A stretch of 64,000 nucleotides of DNA, from positions 62,001-126,000 of the forward strand of contig NW_001799638.1 in the NCBI RefSeq assembly GCF_000165425.1, given 5' to 3'. Below are positions 14,101-26,274 of the stretch, in pieces (position 1 is the first letter of the stretch; each line of letters begins with the position of its first letter). The stretch comes from Paramecium tetraurelia. Taxonomy: Eukaryota > Ciliophora > Oligohymenophorea > Peniculida > Parameciidae. Under the pieces are notes generated by a model that saw only the letters and a list, made by a program, of their open reading frames with translations, made no database searches and was not told the DNA's origin. The translations under genes and the position numbers were made by a program.

Positions 14101-17100
14101 TCTGCCCATCTCCTGGCAATACTACTATCCCTAGCATTTCTCATTAATTTTTTCCATTGAGTGTCAGCTTATTAGAATATCTTGGATTCCTTAGCCAAAT
14201 TCTTAGCACTGTATGGAGAATTCAAAATAGGTTCCAAATATAACCAATTTCTTTGATGTAACATCCACTCATCAAATAACTCTTGGAAATATCTTAATAA
14301 TGATTATTGTCTCTCTACTTCAGGTCTAATTCCTTCTACAAATCTTGAGGCCAAAATATTATTGACAGTCAATAATGTATCATCAATTTTTGAAATCAAA
14401 TCTTCATTATTTCCGAGAATAAAAACATCCTTCGATTCTCTATAGGGTTACACAGTAATAACAGCTGATTTCCATATCGATTCAACCTATTCTAACATTT
14501 TAACTAATTCTATTTCCTTTGCCGCCCTTAATGCTATTTCACTTAACTTGTCTTTTACCTAATCTAACCCAGCCTGAGTAATCCATAAAACGTTGTATTT
14601 AGGATCATTTATTGGTGTAAATGGTTCTAGAATAGGCTCCTTGAACAACTATTAACTTTCAAGTATCATTGCTCTTATCTGATTCCATTACTTCTCTGAT
14701 ATAGCAGGATCTTTAAGTGCTTATAGAACCTAATAGACACCTCTGAATCCTTCAATGTCTGACTTAAATACTCTAGCTACTTCATTCTTATCTAATTCTT
14801 TGGCACATAAGTTAGCTGCCTTCTATAATTTTTCCATTAGATTGTTCATATCATCCAAATTGATATCAGTGTAATGTTATTTTAACCAGTTTGAATAATT
14901 TGAGATCCATTCATTTCTACCACACCAAAGTCTCTCTAATAAAGTGAATTCACTATTGAATGTTTCTAATTTCTCAAATGGTGTATATTCCATATTTAAT
15001 GCTATCTGATAATCATTCAATTTTTTTGCATGAACTTTTAATTCATCCACTTGTTTTCTGACTCCTTAAACAAATGTAACCATGTCACTTAAATCTGCTG
15101 CTAAAGAACTCAATGGCTATTCTGAGATTCTTTCGTTTAAATCTTTAACTGTACTATCTACTTATGGGATCATTCTCTCCATATCTTTTCTAAATTTATT
15201 TAAGTTTTAATCATAATTGGCCATAGCATCATCCACTTTTTTACGAAGTTGACTAACTTATTGATTACATTCTGCAAATTTTTATTTGTGTTTATCTTAA
15301 ATTTTAATACGCAATTCATCCATAAGCAATGCCATAGCTGTTACTTCTTGTGACACATTGCTTAAATCTTCAAATTAATTATTGATGACATTCACTGCCT
15401 CCATATAATTGACAAATTATTCCACTGTTATCGGAGAGATTGCTATGGTTGAATACAACTAAGTTGTTTTTTGTGTAAAGAGTACTGCTTTTTTGTAAAT
15501 ATATTCAGGGATAAATTTCTACAACTCCTAAATGCAATTCATAGCACTGGATTTGATCTTGGCTTTCAATTTTTGATTATCAAACAATATCATGCCTATC
15601 TCTTGTGTAGGTTCTATATCTTAAAATTGTTGATCTTAATCCTTATATTAATTAATGGCATTTCTATATTCTTCAACTTCCTTATCAGCATACTATTTTT
15701 CAATATTGACTCCTGTGTTCTCAACATACCATTTCATGAATGGTTTCAATTTTTCAGCATATTATTCTAAATAATCAAATGCAATTTCTAATTCCTTCCT
15801 CATTTGTCCACATAAAATTTGGAAATTCTCGCTTCCATTTATAATTGCCTTGACATCCACCTTTTCTGATTGTTGATTGCTTTCATCTTGAATATACTAT
15901 TATAATTCTGGCATAGATAACATTTCTCTATGTCTGGTAGTGATACGAATAACACTATTGGTAACGACACTTTCAAATATTCTGAATAACTATTCCCTAA
16001 CAGGATTAAAAACGATATCTTCCTATTTCCCTACTGCCTCAATAATGATCCAACATTAGGGTTAACCTTTGCCATAATATCCTTTCCTTTTCACACCTGA
16101 ATTTTCCTTATATTACTCATTGAATTCACGAATCTATTTAACAATGTGTTCCACTGAATTCTGCATCATCTATAATTTAGCATCTATGATAATGTAATCA
16201 ACATATTTGACAAATTTTCTTAATCTTTTATAGTGAGTTCTTATTGTAGCTTCAGTTGTGTAAGGCATGTCTTTTCCTGATTCGTCTCCCACTAATAATG
16301 GGGCTCTCTCTTCATTGTCGTCTTCATGAAGTGGAATACGATGAATTTCCTTAAAATTGACTAACGATTTCTAACAGCATTCTACTATTATTTATTTAAT
16401 CTATTGTTCATATGCATCAAATTTGATATCCATGATTGACATTAAGTGTTTATCTTACAATTATTTAAAATTCTCATGGGTCTAAGGAACTGTAGTTGAA
16501 GTATCTAAGAATCTTATGTCTTAAGCCATTTATTGACATATCCTGCGAACTTCTAATAATGTGATTCTTAATTGTTTGTCAGTTGAAAACATGTTAGAAA
16601 TCATCAAGTCCTGATTTTTGGCAAGAATGTTCTTCCTCATTAATCTCTTCCACAAGAAGAAGTTCTTCCATAATTTATATTTTCTAAAAAAATCTATTTT
16701 CTAAAGATCTTAATATAATTTAGCTTCTCTTTGCCACTCTTCAATTGTTAAAAATGTTGCATCATCATTTTGGAAATAAGTGATACCTTTTGCACTAATG
16801 GTCATGTATTCTTTTTGATTTCTGTCTTCAAATTCAACTATTTAATAATCATAGGCATGATCTCTTTTATTTAAATAACAGAACTCATCAGCCATTTCTG
16901 GATCAGTTCTTATCAAATAAATAAAGTCCATTGGAGACAGGTAAGATTGTTATTGTTGTTTCTTCTTTGGTTTTCTGAGTGCTTTCTTGATCATCTAAGC
17001 TTCCTTCTTTTTTTCAGGTTGTTACAGCAATCCAATGATCGAATCATTAATGGTAGAATTCGGGTTTTGCACATCCTCTAAAATACTCATTCCATGATCA

Positions 17101-17469
17101 CTTAATAATCTATGACCTAGAGGTGACAAATTCTTTGGTTTCTTGAGCTAATCTTGTATTAAAATGTCGCTTTTTAAGTCTTTAGTTATTAAATCATCAT
17201 TTACTTTTTGTAGATTGGTGTCCTGAACGATCAAGCAAAATTCTACCATTTTGAATGGTTACGCCTAGAGCAGAGTGAGTTTAGGTTGTAGGCTCTAATC
17301 TTTATTTAGAAACTTTAGGCACCAATTAAGGCAAGGATATAACTGAGAGCTGTTGAGTGTATTTTCGTTCATTAGGATCATAGCGATTACTATTTTTATA
17401 AAGCCGTCCCTTGAGCTACCCTTGTGAGAGTTGTTCAAAATTGAAACGTTTATTATTGTCACTATCCAT
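5128..17469 (-). CDS. Axonemal dynein heavy chain (inner-arm type)
   Basis: About 4,100 residues, the normal size for an axonemal dynein heavy chain, the ATP-driven microtubule motor of the ciliary arms. It starts [18 protein letters not shown]. Four P-loops appear in order: AAA1 [10 protein letters not shown] near 13200, AAA2 GVTMGGKSQ near 12360, AAA3 GVTGTGKT near 11300, AAA4 [10 protein letters not shown] near 10240. The stalk coiled coil lies at about 9000-8650, followed by [19 protein letters not shown], and the C-terminus ends FTTQLND. Other signatures include [10 protein letters not shown] and [10 protein letters not shown]. Clear introns lie at 5262-5286 and 6300-6325; a 19-nt one near 17285 is likely. 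Three single-base frame breaks (about 6695, 11634-11654, 13256) have no intron explanation. The AAA1 Walker B region reads DEFNRIY where family members usually have FNRID. The arm subtype is inferred and not certain. Confidence 0.93.
6690..6700 (-). other. Frame break 1 in dynein: one extra base
   Basis: The coding strand reads the conserved EPPK, then one surplus base, then [17 protein letters not shown] in the next frame. The family consensus is EPPKGL with no gap. No GT...AG pair of suitable length overlaps the junction, so this is not an intron. The extra plus-strand A is at about 6695. Confidence 0.75.
11634..11654 (-). other. Frame break 2 in dynein: A7 homopolymers
   Basis: The upstream frame reads [18 protein letters not shown] and continues to RDEIS. 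Downstream the conserved [19 protein letters not shown] is in the next frame. Two runs of seven T on the plus strand lie between them (11634-11640, 11648-11654). Dropping one base from the second run restores a continuous protein ([13 protein letters not shown]). A 43-nt GT...GAG intron would also restore frame but would be unusually long with atypical ends. Confidence 0.65.
13250..13262 (-). other. Frame break 3 in dynein: one extra base before AAA1
   Basis: The conserved motif preceding AAA1 reads [12 protein letters not shown] in one frame and [20 protein letters not shown] in the next. Removing one base (plus-strand T near 13256) gives the family consensus without a gap. The only GT...AG interval here is 13 nt, too short for an intron, and would delete conserved residues. 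Confidence 0.75.
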
Positions 17470-17513
17470 AATAAATAATTAATATATGGACACCGATTTA
17501 TAAATATTTATAT

Positions 17514-19003
17514 ATGTTAATATTAATCGAGACTCCAGCTGGATTCGCCCTATTCTAAGTTGCTAATACCAAGGCGCTTAATAAAATAGACAATATCTAT
17601 GATTACTTACAGAATGAAAAGCAAGCTAAAAAATTGTAAGCTAATCTATTGATACATTCACAAGGGTCACTCCTTTTGCTTTCTAATAATTCAAAGACAC
17701 CTAAGAAGCTCTAGTGGCTACCAGTAAGTTGATCAACGGAAAAATTCCAAAGAAACTAAGTAAATTTTTGGAAAAGAATGTTATCTCTTAAGAAGTTTAG
17801 GATCAAATAGCAGGTACAGTGAATTTATTAAACAACAGTCCAAGACAAAAAACTTGCCAAATAGCTCCAAGAACAACTAGGATTAAATTGCATCTAAACT
17901 CCTGTGACTGAACAATTATTCAGAGGAATTAGATCCCAACTCACAAACCTAATTGAAGGACTTAGCGAGTCAGAACTTAAAAATATGACTTTGGGATTAG
18001 CACATGGGCTATCCAGATATAAACTCAAGTTCTCAACTGAAAAAGTCGATACAATGATTATTCAAGCTATTGCTTTGCTTGATGATTTAGATAAGGAGAT
18101 TAATAACTACATGATGAGATTAAGAGAATGGTTTGGATGGCATTTTCCAGAACTTGGCAAAATCATAACAGACAATTTAATATATGCTAAAGTAGTCAAA
18201 GCCATTGGAATGAGAATAAAGACCAGTTCTACAGATCTCTCTGGTATTTTGCCTGAGAATCTCGAAGCAGATGTCAAATAAGCAGCAGAAGTATCATTTG
18301 GTACAGAAATTACAAAAGAGGATGAAAAATTCATTCTTTGTCTTGCAGATTAAGTCATTGAACTAACTGATTATAGATCCTAATTATCTGAATATCTAAA
18401 AAATAGAATGTAAGCAATCGCTCCTAATCTCACTACAATGGTAGGTGAATTAGTTGGTGCTAGATTGATTTCACATGCAGGCTCACTTGTAAACCTAGCT
18501 AAATACCCAGCATCTACAATTCAAATTTTAGGAGCTGAAAAAGCATTATTTAAAGCTATTAGAACTAAGCATAACACACCTAAATATGGTTTGATCTTTT
18601 AAGCTAGTTTAGTTGGAAGTGCTCCTGCTAAATTGAAAGGAAAAGTCTCTAGAACATTAGCTGCCAAAACAGCTTTATGCATTAGATACGATGCTTTAGG
18701 TATTATATAAAATGAACAATTATCATAGGAGAGGGATAAGATGCTGAATTCGGAGTTACCAATAAATCATTTTTGGAGAAAAGAGTTCATTAATTGGAAG
18801 AGGGAGTTAATTATAGAGATGTGAAGGCTCCTTAAAGAGGAAAGGCTAAACCCGTTTAATCTCAAACATAATATTAAGAAGAGGCCGATTTCTAACCATA
18901 AGGAGCTACTTGGATGCAAAAATTCTAAAAGGGAGAAGACAAAAGACAAGCTTCTCAAGACATTGTATAAAGAACACAACAAAAAAAGGTGAAATAATAA
19001 TGA
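17514..19003 (+). CDS. NOP58: NOP58, box C/D snoRNP core protein
   Basis: Core protein of box C/D small nucleolar RNPs, which direct 2'-O-methylation of rRNA in the nucleolus together with fibrillarin and NOP56. It opens [16 protein letters not shown], as NOP5/NOP58 proteins do. The central NOP domain contains [54 protein letters not shown] and [14 protein letters not shown], followed by PKYGLIFQASLVG and RYDALG. Three introns are placed: 17636-17664 (29 nt, ends AAG), 17814-17838 (25 nt, ends CAG) and 18700-18728 (29 nt, ends TAG); each restores the family reading frame. The C-terminus is short and Gln-rich, without the long Lys-rich tail of animal NOP58. It is divergent from the dynein gene, with only 44 bases between the two ATGs. 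Confidence 0.95.
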
Positions 19004-19016
19004 AAGTACATTTTAA

Positions 19017-20538
19017 TCAACGAACTTCATCATTTAAGACATCTGAATCTTCATGGTAGTAAATGTTACTCTAAGCAATTCTACTTTAACTTTCTTCCAT
19101 TATTTATTATAATACAGGATTGGGATTTGAATTTCCTCTGTATTATAGTTATTACTCTAAGACTCTCGGATCAACTATACTTAGCAAATATCTAATTTTG
19201 TCTTCAGCTATTTTCAAATCTTGTTCATATTTTTATTTAATTGCTCTCTTCTCATTCTCAATTTAAATCAATCTCTAATTCTCACTATGCTAAGAATTGA
19301 TTCGTGATTTATTATAAACATCCCTCTTTAAATTTGCTATTTCAATCAATAAAGTGTTAATCTAGCCCTCATAATTAGCTTTCATATTAGCCTTTTTTTA
19401 TACATCCTCTTATAATTCCAAACATCTTTAATGCAACATAGTCATTTCTATGTTTTATTTATGCACATCATCTTATAATTATTTATATGATCTTTCTAAT
19501 AAACTCTAAGAAGTTGCTGGAATTAATTAACCATTTTGTATCTATTAAGTTAATTAATCCAACGTATTTGTCCTCTCGTAGAGTTATCTTTCTAATTATT
19601 GTAATCTAATCTACTAATCTTTGCAACTTGATATTCTTATCAATCAGCATTGAATTCATTTTCTCTGTTTCTATATTATGTCTTTATAATTTCAATTTAT
19701 CTATTTCATTTTATTTAGCCTCCAATAAATTGTTAAGGGTAGCCACTTAATTCTCCATTTACACAATTGATGTAGCCACAGTCTCTTTGATTTACCTTTG
19801 TAAATTCACCCTTTCTATTTAAATTTGTTATGCATATTTTTCCTCCGATATCCTAATTGTATTTTCATTGATTAATCGTTATGTATCTATTTGAGCCTAT
19901 AGTGCTTCAATTTCTTCCAATTTTTAATTAAATATGTTCATATAATTTACTCTAATTGTTTCAATGTCATTTTCTAAAATCTCACTCTTTTATCTATATT
20001 GATCTGCCTCTCTAAATCGTTCCTTTAATTCTTCCAATTCTTTATTCTTTTCATTTAAGAAATGAAGTGCTTCTAATTTTTCAGATTTTATCTGTTTAAT
20101 AAAACTATCTAAATGAAAGCATTTCTATCTTTCCTCCTATAATTCTTGTATCTTAGTCATCACTTACTATCTACTACTTTCACAATCCTATGCTTTTTGC
20201 ATTAATAGCTAATTCAGTTTTTCTATTTCTCCTACCAATTATTCCATTCTTTCCTCATATCCTTTTATTGTGATAAATTAGACTCTATTGTACTTACTTC
20301 TTAAATCTTCAACTTCAATTGCTTTTGATTTCAAATTTTCTGCTAGGTCTTCGAATTGTTGCTTTTAGGATCCAATATGAGCTTAATGTTCTTTAATCTT
20401 CTATTCTAATCCTAAACTCTTGAGTCTCCATTCTTCGCATTCGATGCTCTTCTATTGTAAGGTTTAAGAGCATCTCTCCAATTCGCTAGTCAGCATTTCA
20501 ATTCTATATTCAACTTCAACTTAATCTGATTATTGCAT
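19017..20538 (-). CDS. Coiled-coil protein, unknown
   Basis: About 505 residues, almost entirely heptad-like, rich in Glu, Lys, Gln and Leu. It starts MQQSDQVEVEYRIEMLTSEL, continues with segments such as HIGSQKQQFEDLAENL, and ends HEDSDVLNDEVR before TGA at 19017-19019. Many Gln codons are TAA/TAG. A conserved-looking patch, KIRYLLSIVDPRVLE, sits near the C-terminus. I cannot assign a family; a basal-body, ciliary or cytoskeletal structural role is a guess from composition. An upstream exon is possible because the frame stays open before the chosen ATG. Its stop is 13 bases from the NOP58 stop on the other strand. Confidence 0.7.
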
Positions 20539-20593
20539 GTGCTCTGTTAAATTAAATTTTAAATATAAATCAAAATTGTATTTACAAAATATA

Positions 20594-21529
20594 TCACCCC
20601 TATAAGGGAGGCAGTTGGATACTTTATGTCAACATTTTTCTTACTTCTTTCAAGGCTAAACGAACATCTTCTGCTTTTTTCATAACAATAGACTTCAAAA
20701 TTGGACCTAATTCAGCTAAAGCAGTATCGTTTTAATCACTGTACCATGTCTTTATAAATATCCCATTTTCTGGTTAATTTTAAAAATTGTCAGGAACATT
20801 ATCTACAATTATACACTTTGAAAGATCTCTTCCCAATCTGGAAAGATCTTTTATAAATTAATTAGAATATTATAAAGCATGTTACCTAAATAGTCGATAT
20901 GATATGTTTTTGTTTTTATCAACCTGATCTAAAACCCAATTAGCATAATCAGGTAATCCAGCTGTAAATACTACTAACTCATAAAACTAACTCATCTCCT
21001 ATAAGAATTGATGAGTAAAAGGACGAATCAGGAAGTGTCCTGTCTAATCAGTAAAATGTATCAAAGTTTCGTCCATATCTAAAACAAGAGTATAAGTTTT
21101 CGGATTTGTGTACGGAAGGTAAGGCTGGGGAGCTACACATATCAATGGTATTCCTAGTAAGCCCTAGTAACTCTGTTGGATTGTAAAATAAAATGAAATG
21201 AATTCCTACAAATTTCTTAAGGATTCCTTTATTGTATAATTTTATAGACTCCTTAGGAAGATGATTAAAAATTAGTATAAGTCCCTTCTAACTTTTTTGT
21301 AAGGGATTTATAAAGATTTTGTAATAATTCTATGTTCTACTTAATGTAAGTCCAATAATCTTGCTTTTTGGTGACAATGGTTTTCTTGTTAATGTTAAAT
21401 TACAATTAGGAATACAACTATAAATATAGAGGATATTCTGGTTTTCTCTTTGAGTTTCTCTAATAAAATATCAGAGAGGTGACTTAAATTTTAAATATTG
21501 TAGAGCAATATATTCTTGATATTACTCAT
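20594..21529 (-). CDS. FCP1/SCP-like (NLI-interacting factor) phosphatase
   Basis: About 311 residues with no obvious intron. The C-terminal half is an FCP1-homology HAD phosphatase: YTLVLDMDETLIHF carries the catalytic DxDxT motif, followed by GHFLIRPFTHQFLQEM, ELVVFTAGLPDYANWVLDQV, LSRLGRDLSKCIIVDN (the late lysine and aspartate motifs) and KTWYSDQNDTALAELGPIL. This family removes phosphate from Ser/Thr, for example on the RNA polymerase II C-terminal domain; small SCP/Dullard relatives act on other targets. The N-terminal ~130 residues contain a hydrophobic stretch, ISSIFIVVFLIVIQ, that could be a membrane anchor as in Dullard. The substrate cannot be told from sequence. Confidence 0.9.
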
Positions 21530-21686
21530 ACTACTTAAATAGAAATGGAGATCAAAAAAACAATTAACTAAAACAACAATCTACAATATTAATAGAATTA
21601 CTCCGACGCGTAAGATTAGAAATATTTATCTGACTTGCTTGGCATGTTCTTGTAGTAACTCTTCCAGATATTGAAATCCAGTATCT

Positions 21687-23891
21687 TCAGTCAATTCCAT
21701 GTATTAGTTGATTTAATTTATTAGTTCTAGAGTAGTATTCTTACTTTATTAGTTTCAAACTCTTACTTTTTTCATTGAATTTAAGAGGTAGTTCATGATT
21801 TCATAAATTTTAATGAATATTCTAAGATTTTCTGCTAATGTTTCTTCGGCATGATGCATAGGTTCTAAGGTGGCGAAAGCTTAAGTTTAACCATATATTA
21901 CATTCAGATCTGGCATTAAAATCTTGTCCTTCTTTTCTGTTTTTTCTTGGAGGAGTGGATGCTCTTTGTTCATTTTCAGCTTAACTTGTTTCTGATATTA
22001 GTTACAAATTTGGTTTTTGAGGGGAACCCTTTTATAACCTGTTATCCTTTAATTCCATTTTTTTGAAACTTAAATCTGCTTCTAAAGCCTCCTCCAACCT
22101 GCTATCATTTAATCTTGGATTTTTTATAAGTCGATTAAAGTCTAATGATTTTTTTGAACTTCTTATGACAGAAGAAGGTTTAGCTTGTTTCTATTCAATG
22201 ATGGGAAATTATGATTCCCTTGGATCTTTGGCCTAAGAGATTGATTTTATAATCTACTTGTGAGATGGCTCGAGCTGGTCTTGTTTTTATCGTGGTTTAG
22301 TTTTTTCTCATAATTATAATAATTTGAAAAATATCAAAGTGACGATGATCTTTTCATGTTTGTTAAATTTTTGAATTCTACATTATTGAGTCTTTCCTCT
22401 ATCTTGCACTTATTGTAAAGAGTGTAGGCGATTTCCCTCAAATTTTGAGACACATTTGATTTTCTATGTTTAGCAGACAAAGGAAGACTCATCATAGTTT
22501 AAAGGGTACATTTATTATCTCTTGCACTTTCATGGATTTAATCATTGGCTTCAAAGTATTCTTTATATGCGATGTACTATAAATGAATTTTCTACCATTT
22601 TTATTCGTATTTGATTTGAGAATTAATTAAGATTTCATTGACATTTTCTAAGTCTATTATTTTTCTCTCCAATTCACTCACTTGATCTTCCAAAGTTTTG
22701 GAGAGCAGAATTTCATTTTGTAATTTCTATCTACATTAAGCAAGTACTTTTTGCAATGCCTTATTTTAGTCGCTTAGCTGGTTTAACTAGACACACAATT
22801 TATTTGGACTGGCAAACATATTTAAAGGATTGCCAGCTGATGGAGTTTAAGCCTTTTGCTAATTGTCTTTGACTGACTATGAGAGCTTAAATGCTTTCAA
22901 TTCTATTTCTTCCTTTTCCTCAATCTCCTCTTGTTTTTGGATATTTAACTATTGCAACTTTTAGGCCTTAGCCAAATCAAGTTTTGGTACAGGGATATTT
23001 GAATTTTTTTGAAATTGAATATTCACTTTAGCTGGTAATATTTCAACATAACTAGAATCATCAACTTTAGCACCTGAAACTTATTTATGTTCTTTCAAAT
23101 TATGATTTCTTGGACTTTCATCATGACTTCTATTTGGTGATAATATAGGAGGAGTATAATCTTGTTTGCTTAATGCTTATTTTTAGAGAACATCAATTAG
23201 AATTTAAATCTTATTCTTCTCTTCTCTCAATTATTTATTCTCCTTAATCATTTAACCTATCAACATTCTCATCTACTCTATTTGATTCAATACTGCAAAG
23301 ACATCTTCAGTAGGGGAGACCATCTTAATTACTAATATTTATAATTGAATACTATCTTTTATTTGATTTTCTTTTTGCTCTACAACTCAAACAATTTCTC
23401 AGTCAACGAAATTATTTGTTAATCTTTCTCATTCAATTTTCTTTATAAATCCAATAATTGATTCTGCCTCTCCAATTAAAGTTCCATATTGCGATGATTT
23501 GAATCTTCACATATTTGTTCAAAGATTAACGCCTTTACTAGTCTACAATAAGTACTTAGCTTCTTGCTTCATCTCTTTGTTTTGCAATTACTTCATTAAG
23601 AGCATATAATTAATTATTCTCATCATACAATTGCGAAAACAATGATTAGAAACCTCTTTCTGAATTATGTTCTCCCTTTTTAATCGAATTATCCTCTTTT
23701 CTACTGTTACTAGTACTTGGTTGCTTATAATAGAGTTTCATAAGTACAGAACTAAATGAGCATTCCTTTTGAATTTTTATGACTTCCTTGTTAAGTTAGA
23801 GTAACTATCGAAGTTCTTTGTTCTCTTCCTGAAGTTATCTCACTTCTTGTTAAAGGAAATGCAATTTAGTTTCAAGTCCATCTTTATTCAT
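21687..23891 (-). CDS. Coiled-coil protein with Ser/Pro-rich tail, unknown
   Basis: Starts MNKDGLETKLHFLQQEVRQL. A 29-nt GTATT...TTAAG intron (23324-23352) puts the next exon, MVSPTEDVFAVLNQIEQMRM, exactly in frame, so I join them; that ATG could instead start a separate gene. Coiled-coil segments continue (NQLSDQNKALQKVLAQCRQK). An apparent TGA at 22334-22336 is followed about 20 bases later by a new open frame. A 25-nt GTAGA...CTTAG intron near 22230-22254 then leads to a Ser/Pro-rich tail (ERASTPPRK-like) and EETLAENLRIFIKIYEIMNY. The C-terminus is unclear: two splicing choices stop at 21687 or 21691, and a third frame stays open into the phosphatase gene. Function unknown. Confidence 0.55.
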
Positions 23892-23907
23892 AATATTAAT
23901 AAAATAA

Positions 23908-24465
23908 TCAATGCTCTCGCTGCTTTAGTTGTATGTAATCATTAAGAATCTTCTTCAGCCATCTCCAGCATTATCTTAATTCAGGTTTAGAGCTTGGGAA
24001 GTGATTTATTGGATGACATTGAATTACTAGATCAACTATTGAATTAACGAATTTTGGTATTGAAGGATCTTTGATGCAGCTTTCTAACCGTGTTATTTCT
24101 TGTTTTAGACTCTGGTTTTCTTTGATCAGCAAACTACTTTCAATCAATTAATTTTGAAATTAAACCTCCTTCTCTTTCATTTTTTATTCAAATTCTTTTA
24201 ATCTCTCTGCTAAATTCTCATATTGAAATTGCTTCTATTCAGGCAAACGATTCATCAACTATTTCTAATGAGCTCTCATCTCACTGATTATCTTCTCTTT
24301 GAACTCTAATTATTTTGTCAACTAATCAACTTTCTTTCTCAGCTCATGCACTTCATCTCCACTAAATCTTTCAGCAATCGGACTTACTTGCTGTTACTTT
24401 AAATATTGTGAATAGAATAGCTAAGTCGAGGAATTATGGGAGATCTAACTCGTTTAACGATTCAT
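23908..24465 (-). CDS. Coiled-coil protein, unknown
   Basis: From the ATG at 24465 it reads MNRQTSQISHNSSTQLFYSQ, then a coiled coil (VHELRKKVDQLTKQLEFKEK, LPEQKQFQYENLAERLKEFE) and a compact C-terminal piece (CWRWLKKILNDYIQLKQREH) before TGA. An alternative start at 24532 in another frame gives a well-structured stretch (MDWRTWRIAIGYYSAILKFL, then LDLPQFLDLAILFTIF). It would need a one-base shift to join the coiled coil, and I found no intron that does this. The arrangement of a helical domain before a coiled coil recalls Hook-type adaptors, but this is only a resemblance. Only 17 bases separate its stop from the next ATG on the strand. Confidence 0.5.
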
Positions 24466-24950
24466 TAATTTTTAAGAATTTTAATATTGCACTATAATAA
24501 CCTATAGCAATCCTCCATGTTCTCCAATCCATAGTATTTTCAACTCAATAAAATATGGTGTCATTCTTCCTGTTTCTATTTCACCTTTTTCTAGTAATCT
24601 TACTTACCCATATCAATTAGTCAAAGCAATAAATATATTTTGTCAGATTCTTTAAAATTGAAATAAGTATAAATTTATTTATCTAATATCAGTAAATATT
24701 TTATTTGAAACTTCTCTTCTCTCTTTAATCTATTATTATGTATAATTCTATAAGTGAAATTTCATTTATTTTGTTTTTCATTTAGAATTTGGAATTGTTC
24801 GATTTTTTTCTATTTTGAAAACGACTCATTTTAATTTTCGTATTAGCATTACTATCTAAATCATAAATCATCACAACATTCATTGAAATAAGAGTAAATG
24901 TCCTAATTAAGTGCATGCAAATTAGTATAACTGAAATATATAATTATATT
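24466..24950. other. Intergenic, divergent spacer
   Basis: AT-rich spacer between two divergently oriented genes. Apart from the possible alternative N-terminus of the minus-strand gene (to 24532), I see no conserved coding frame, RNA gene or repeat. Confidence 0.5.
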
Positions 24951-26251
24951 ATGTAATAAAATAATCAATCCTATCTTGTGAAAAAGAATCACTATCTGAT
25001 TGAAAAATCATATACTTAGAGAGTCAATAATGAATTAAGACTTTCCAAATCTAATCCATAAATAAATTGCACTAATCGAACTCACACTTTGTTGAATATC
25101 AATACTTAAAATGAAGAAGATGATCTGAGTGTTATCCTAAAATCGTCAAATCAAAATAAATTATAAGGTAACAGATTTATCTAATGAAAAAGCATATAAA
25201 TATAAAAGTAAAAATCCCTATTTAGTGAAATTAGAAAAAATTTAAGATCTTGTATTTTAGAAAAAACTTCAGAATGTTTGCAAATATAATAAAAGTAGTA
25301 AAATTCACAACGTAGCTTTGCCTGTTCCTAAAGGCACTTGCTCGATTATGCTCAATAAAAACAAAAATAAAAACAATGCTTTTAACATTTCAACATTAAA
25401 TAAAAAATTAGACCCTAAAGTAAAGTATAAAATGAAATGGAAAACTATCCAATGGCTTATTCAATTTCGAAAAGATGCCATCAACCAATTGTTTAAAAAC
25501 TACCAATACATAGTGAAATTTGCAAAATTAAAACATAAAGGTTTGACTAAATAAGATTTTCATGAATTGATGGTCGCAGTAGGATTAGGAACTGACATAA
25601 ATTTATTAGAAAAACTATTCTATGTATTTGACGAAGATTCAAATGGAACTGTCGATTATAAAGAACTAATAATAGGTTTAGAAATCTTTAAGGAAGATTC
25701 AATAGAAGAAAAAATAAAGGGTAAGATTCTTAAATTATGTAGTATTTTTTGATATTTGTGATGCAGATGGAAATGGAAGTATATCAGAAAAAGAACTATA
25801 CGATGTATTAAAAACTAACATTGTAGCATTTCATGATAGAATTAAATTGAAGAAAACCATCCACCAAATCTTTATTGAATGTGATTAAAATGGAGATGGA
25901 GTTTTGGACAAAGAGGAAATATTGGAAGCATCAAAAACAAATGTTACTCTAAGGTAGTTACTTTAATAGAGTATTAATGATGTAAAGTAAATTGATAAGA
26001 TGATTGAAAATGATCTGAAAGAACCATTTAATGAATGGGTTCCTGCATCAGCCAACTTTATCAATTATAAGGAAGGAATTTTCTATCCTTACAATGATAA
26101 AATTATATAGGCCTTTAAGGAAATAGAGGAAGTAATTATTTCATCTAGACTAGATTAAAACCATTAATTCGAATTTTTCAATTTTTTGATTACAACCAGG
26201 ATTTCACGATCTAAACTAATTACAACTATGAAAAATAATATAATATTATGA
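24951..26251 (+). CDS. EF-hand calcium-binding protein
   Basis: About 418 residues. It starts MQQNNQSYLVKKNHYLIEKS. The N-terminal ~200 residues are basic and unrecognised. The C-terminal half carries three canonical EF-hand loops: DEDSNGTVDYKE, DADGNGSISEKE and DQNGDGVLDKEE, all with the 1-3-5-12 acidic/oxygen ligands intact, so calcium binding is expected. The region before the first loop (LTKQDFHELMVAVGLGTDIN) may be a degenerate fourth hand. Introns are at 25168-25192 (25 nt) and 25721-25742 (22 nt), and both restore frame. The layout resembles calmodulin- or calcineurin-B-like modules on a basic anchor; the partner is unknown. The stop is 23 bases from the opposing gene's stop. Confidence 0.85.
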
Positions 26252-26274
26252 TGATTTAATATTAATATTAATAT

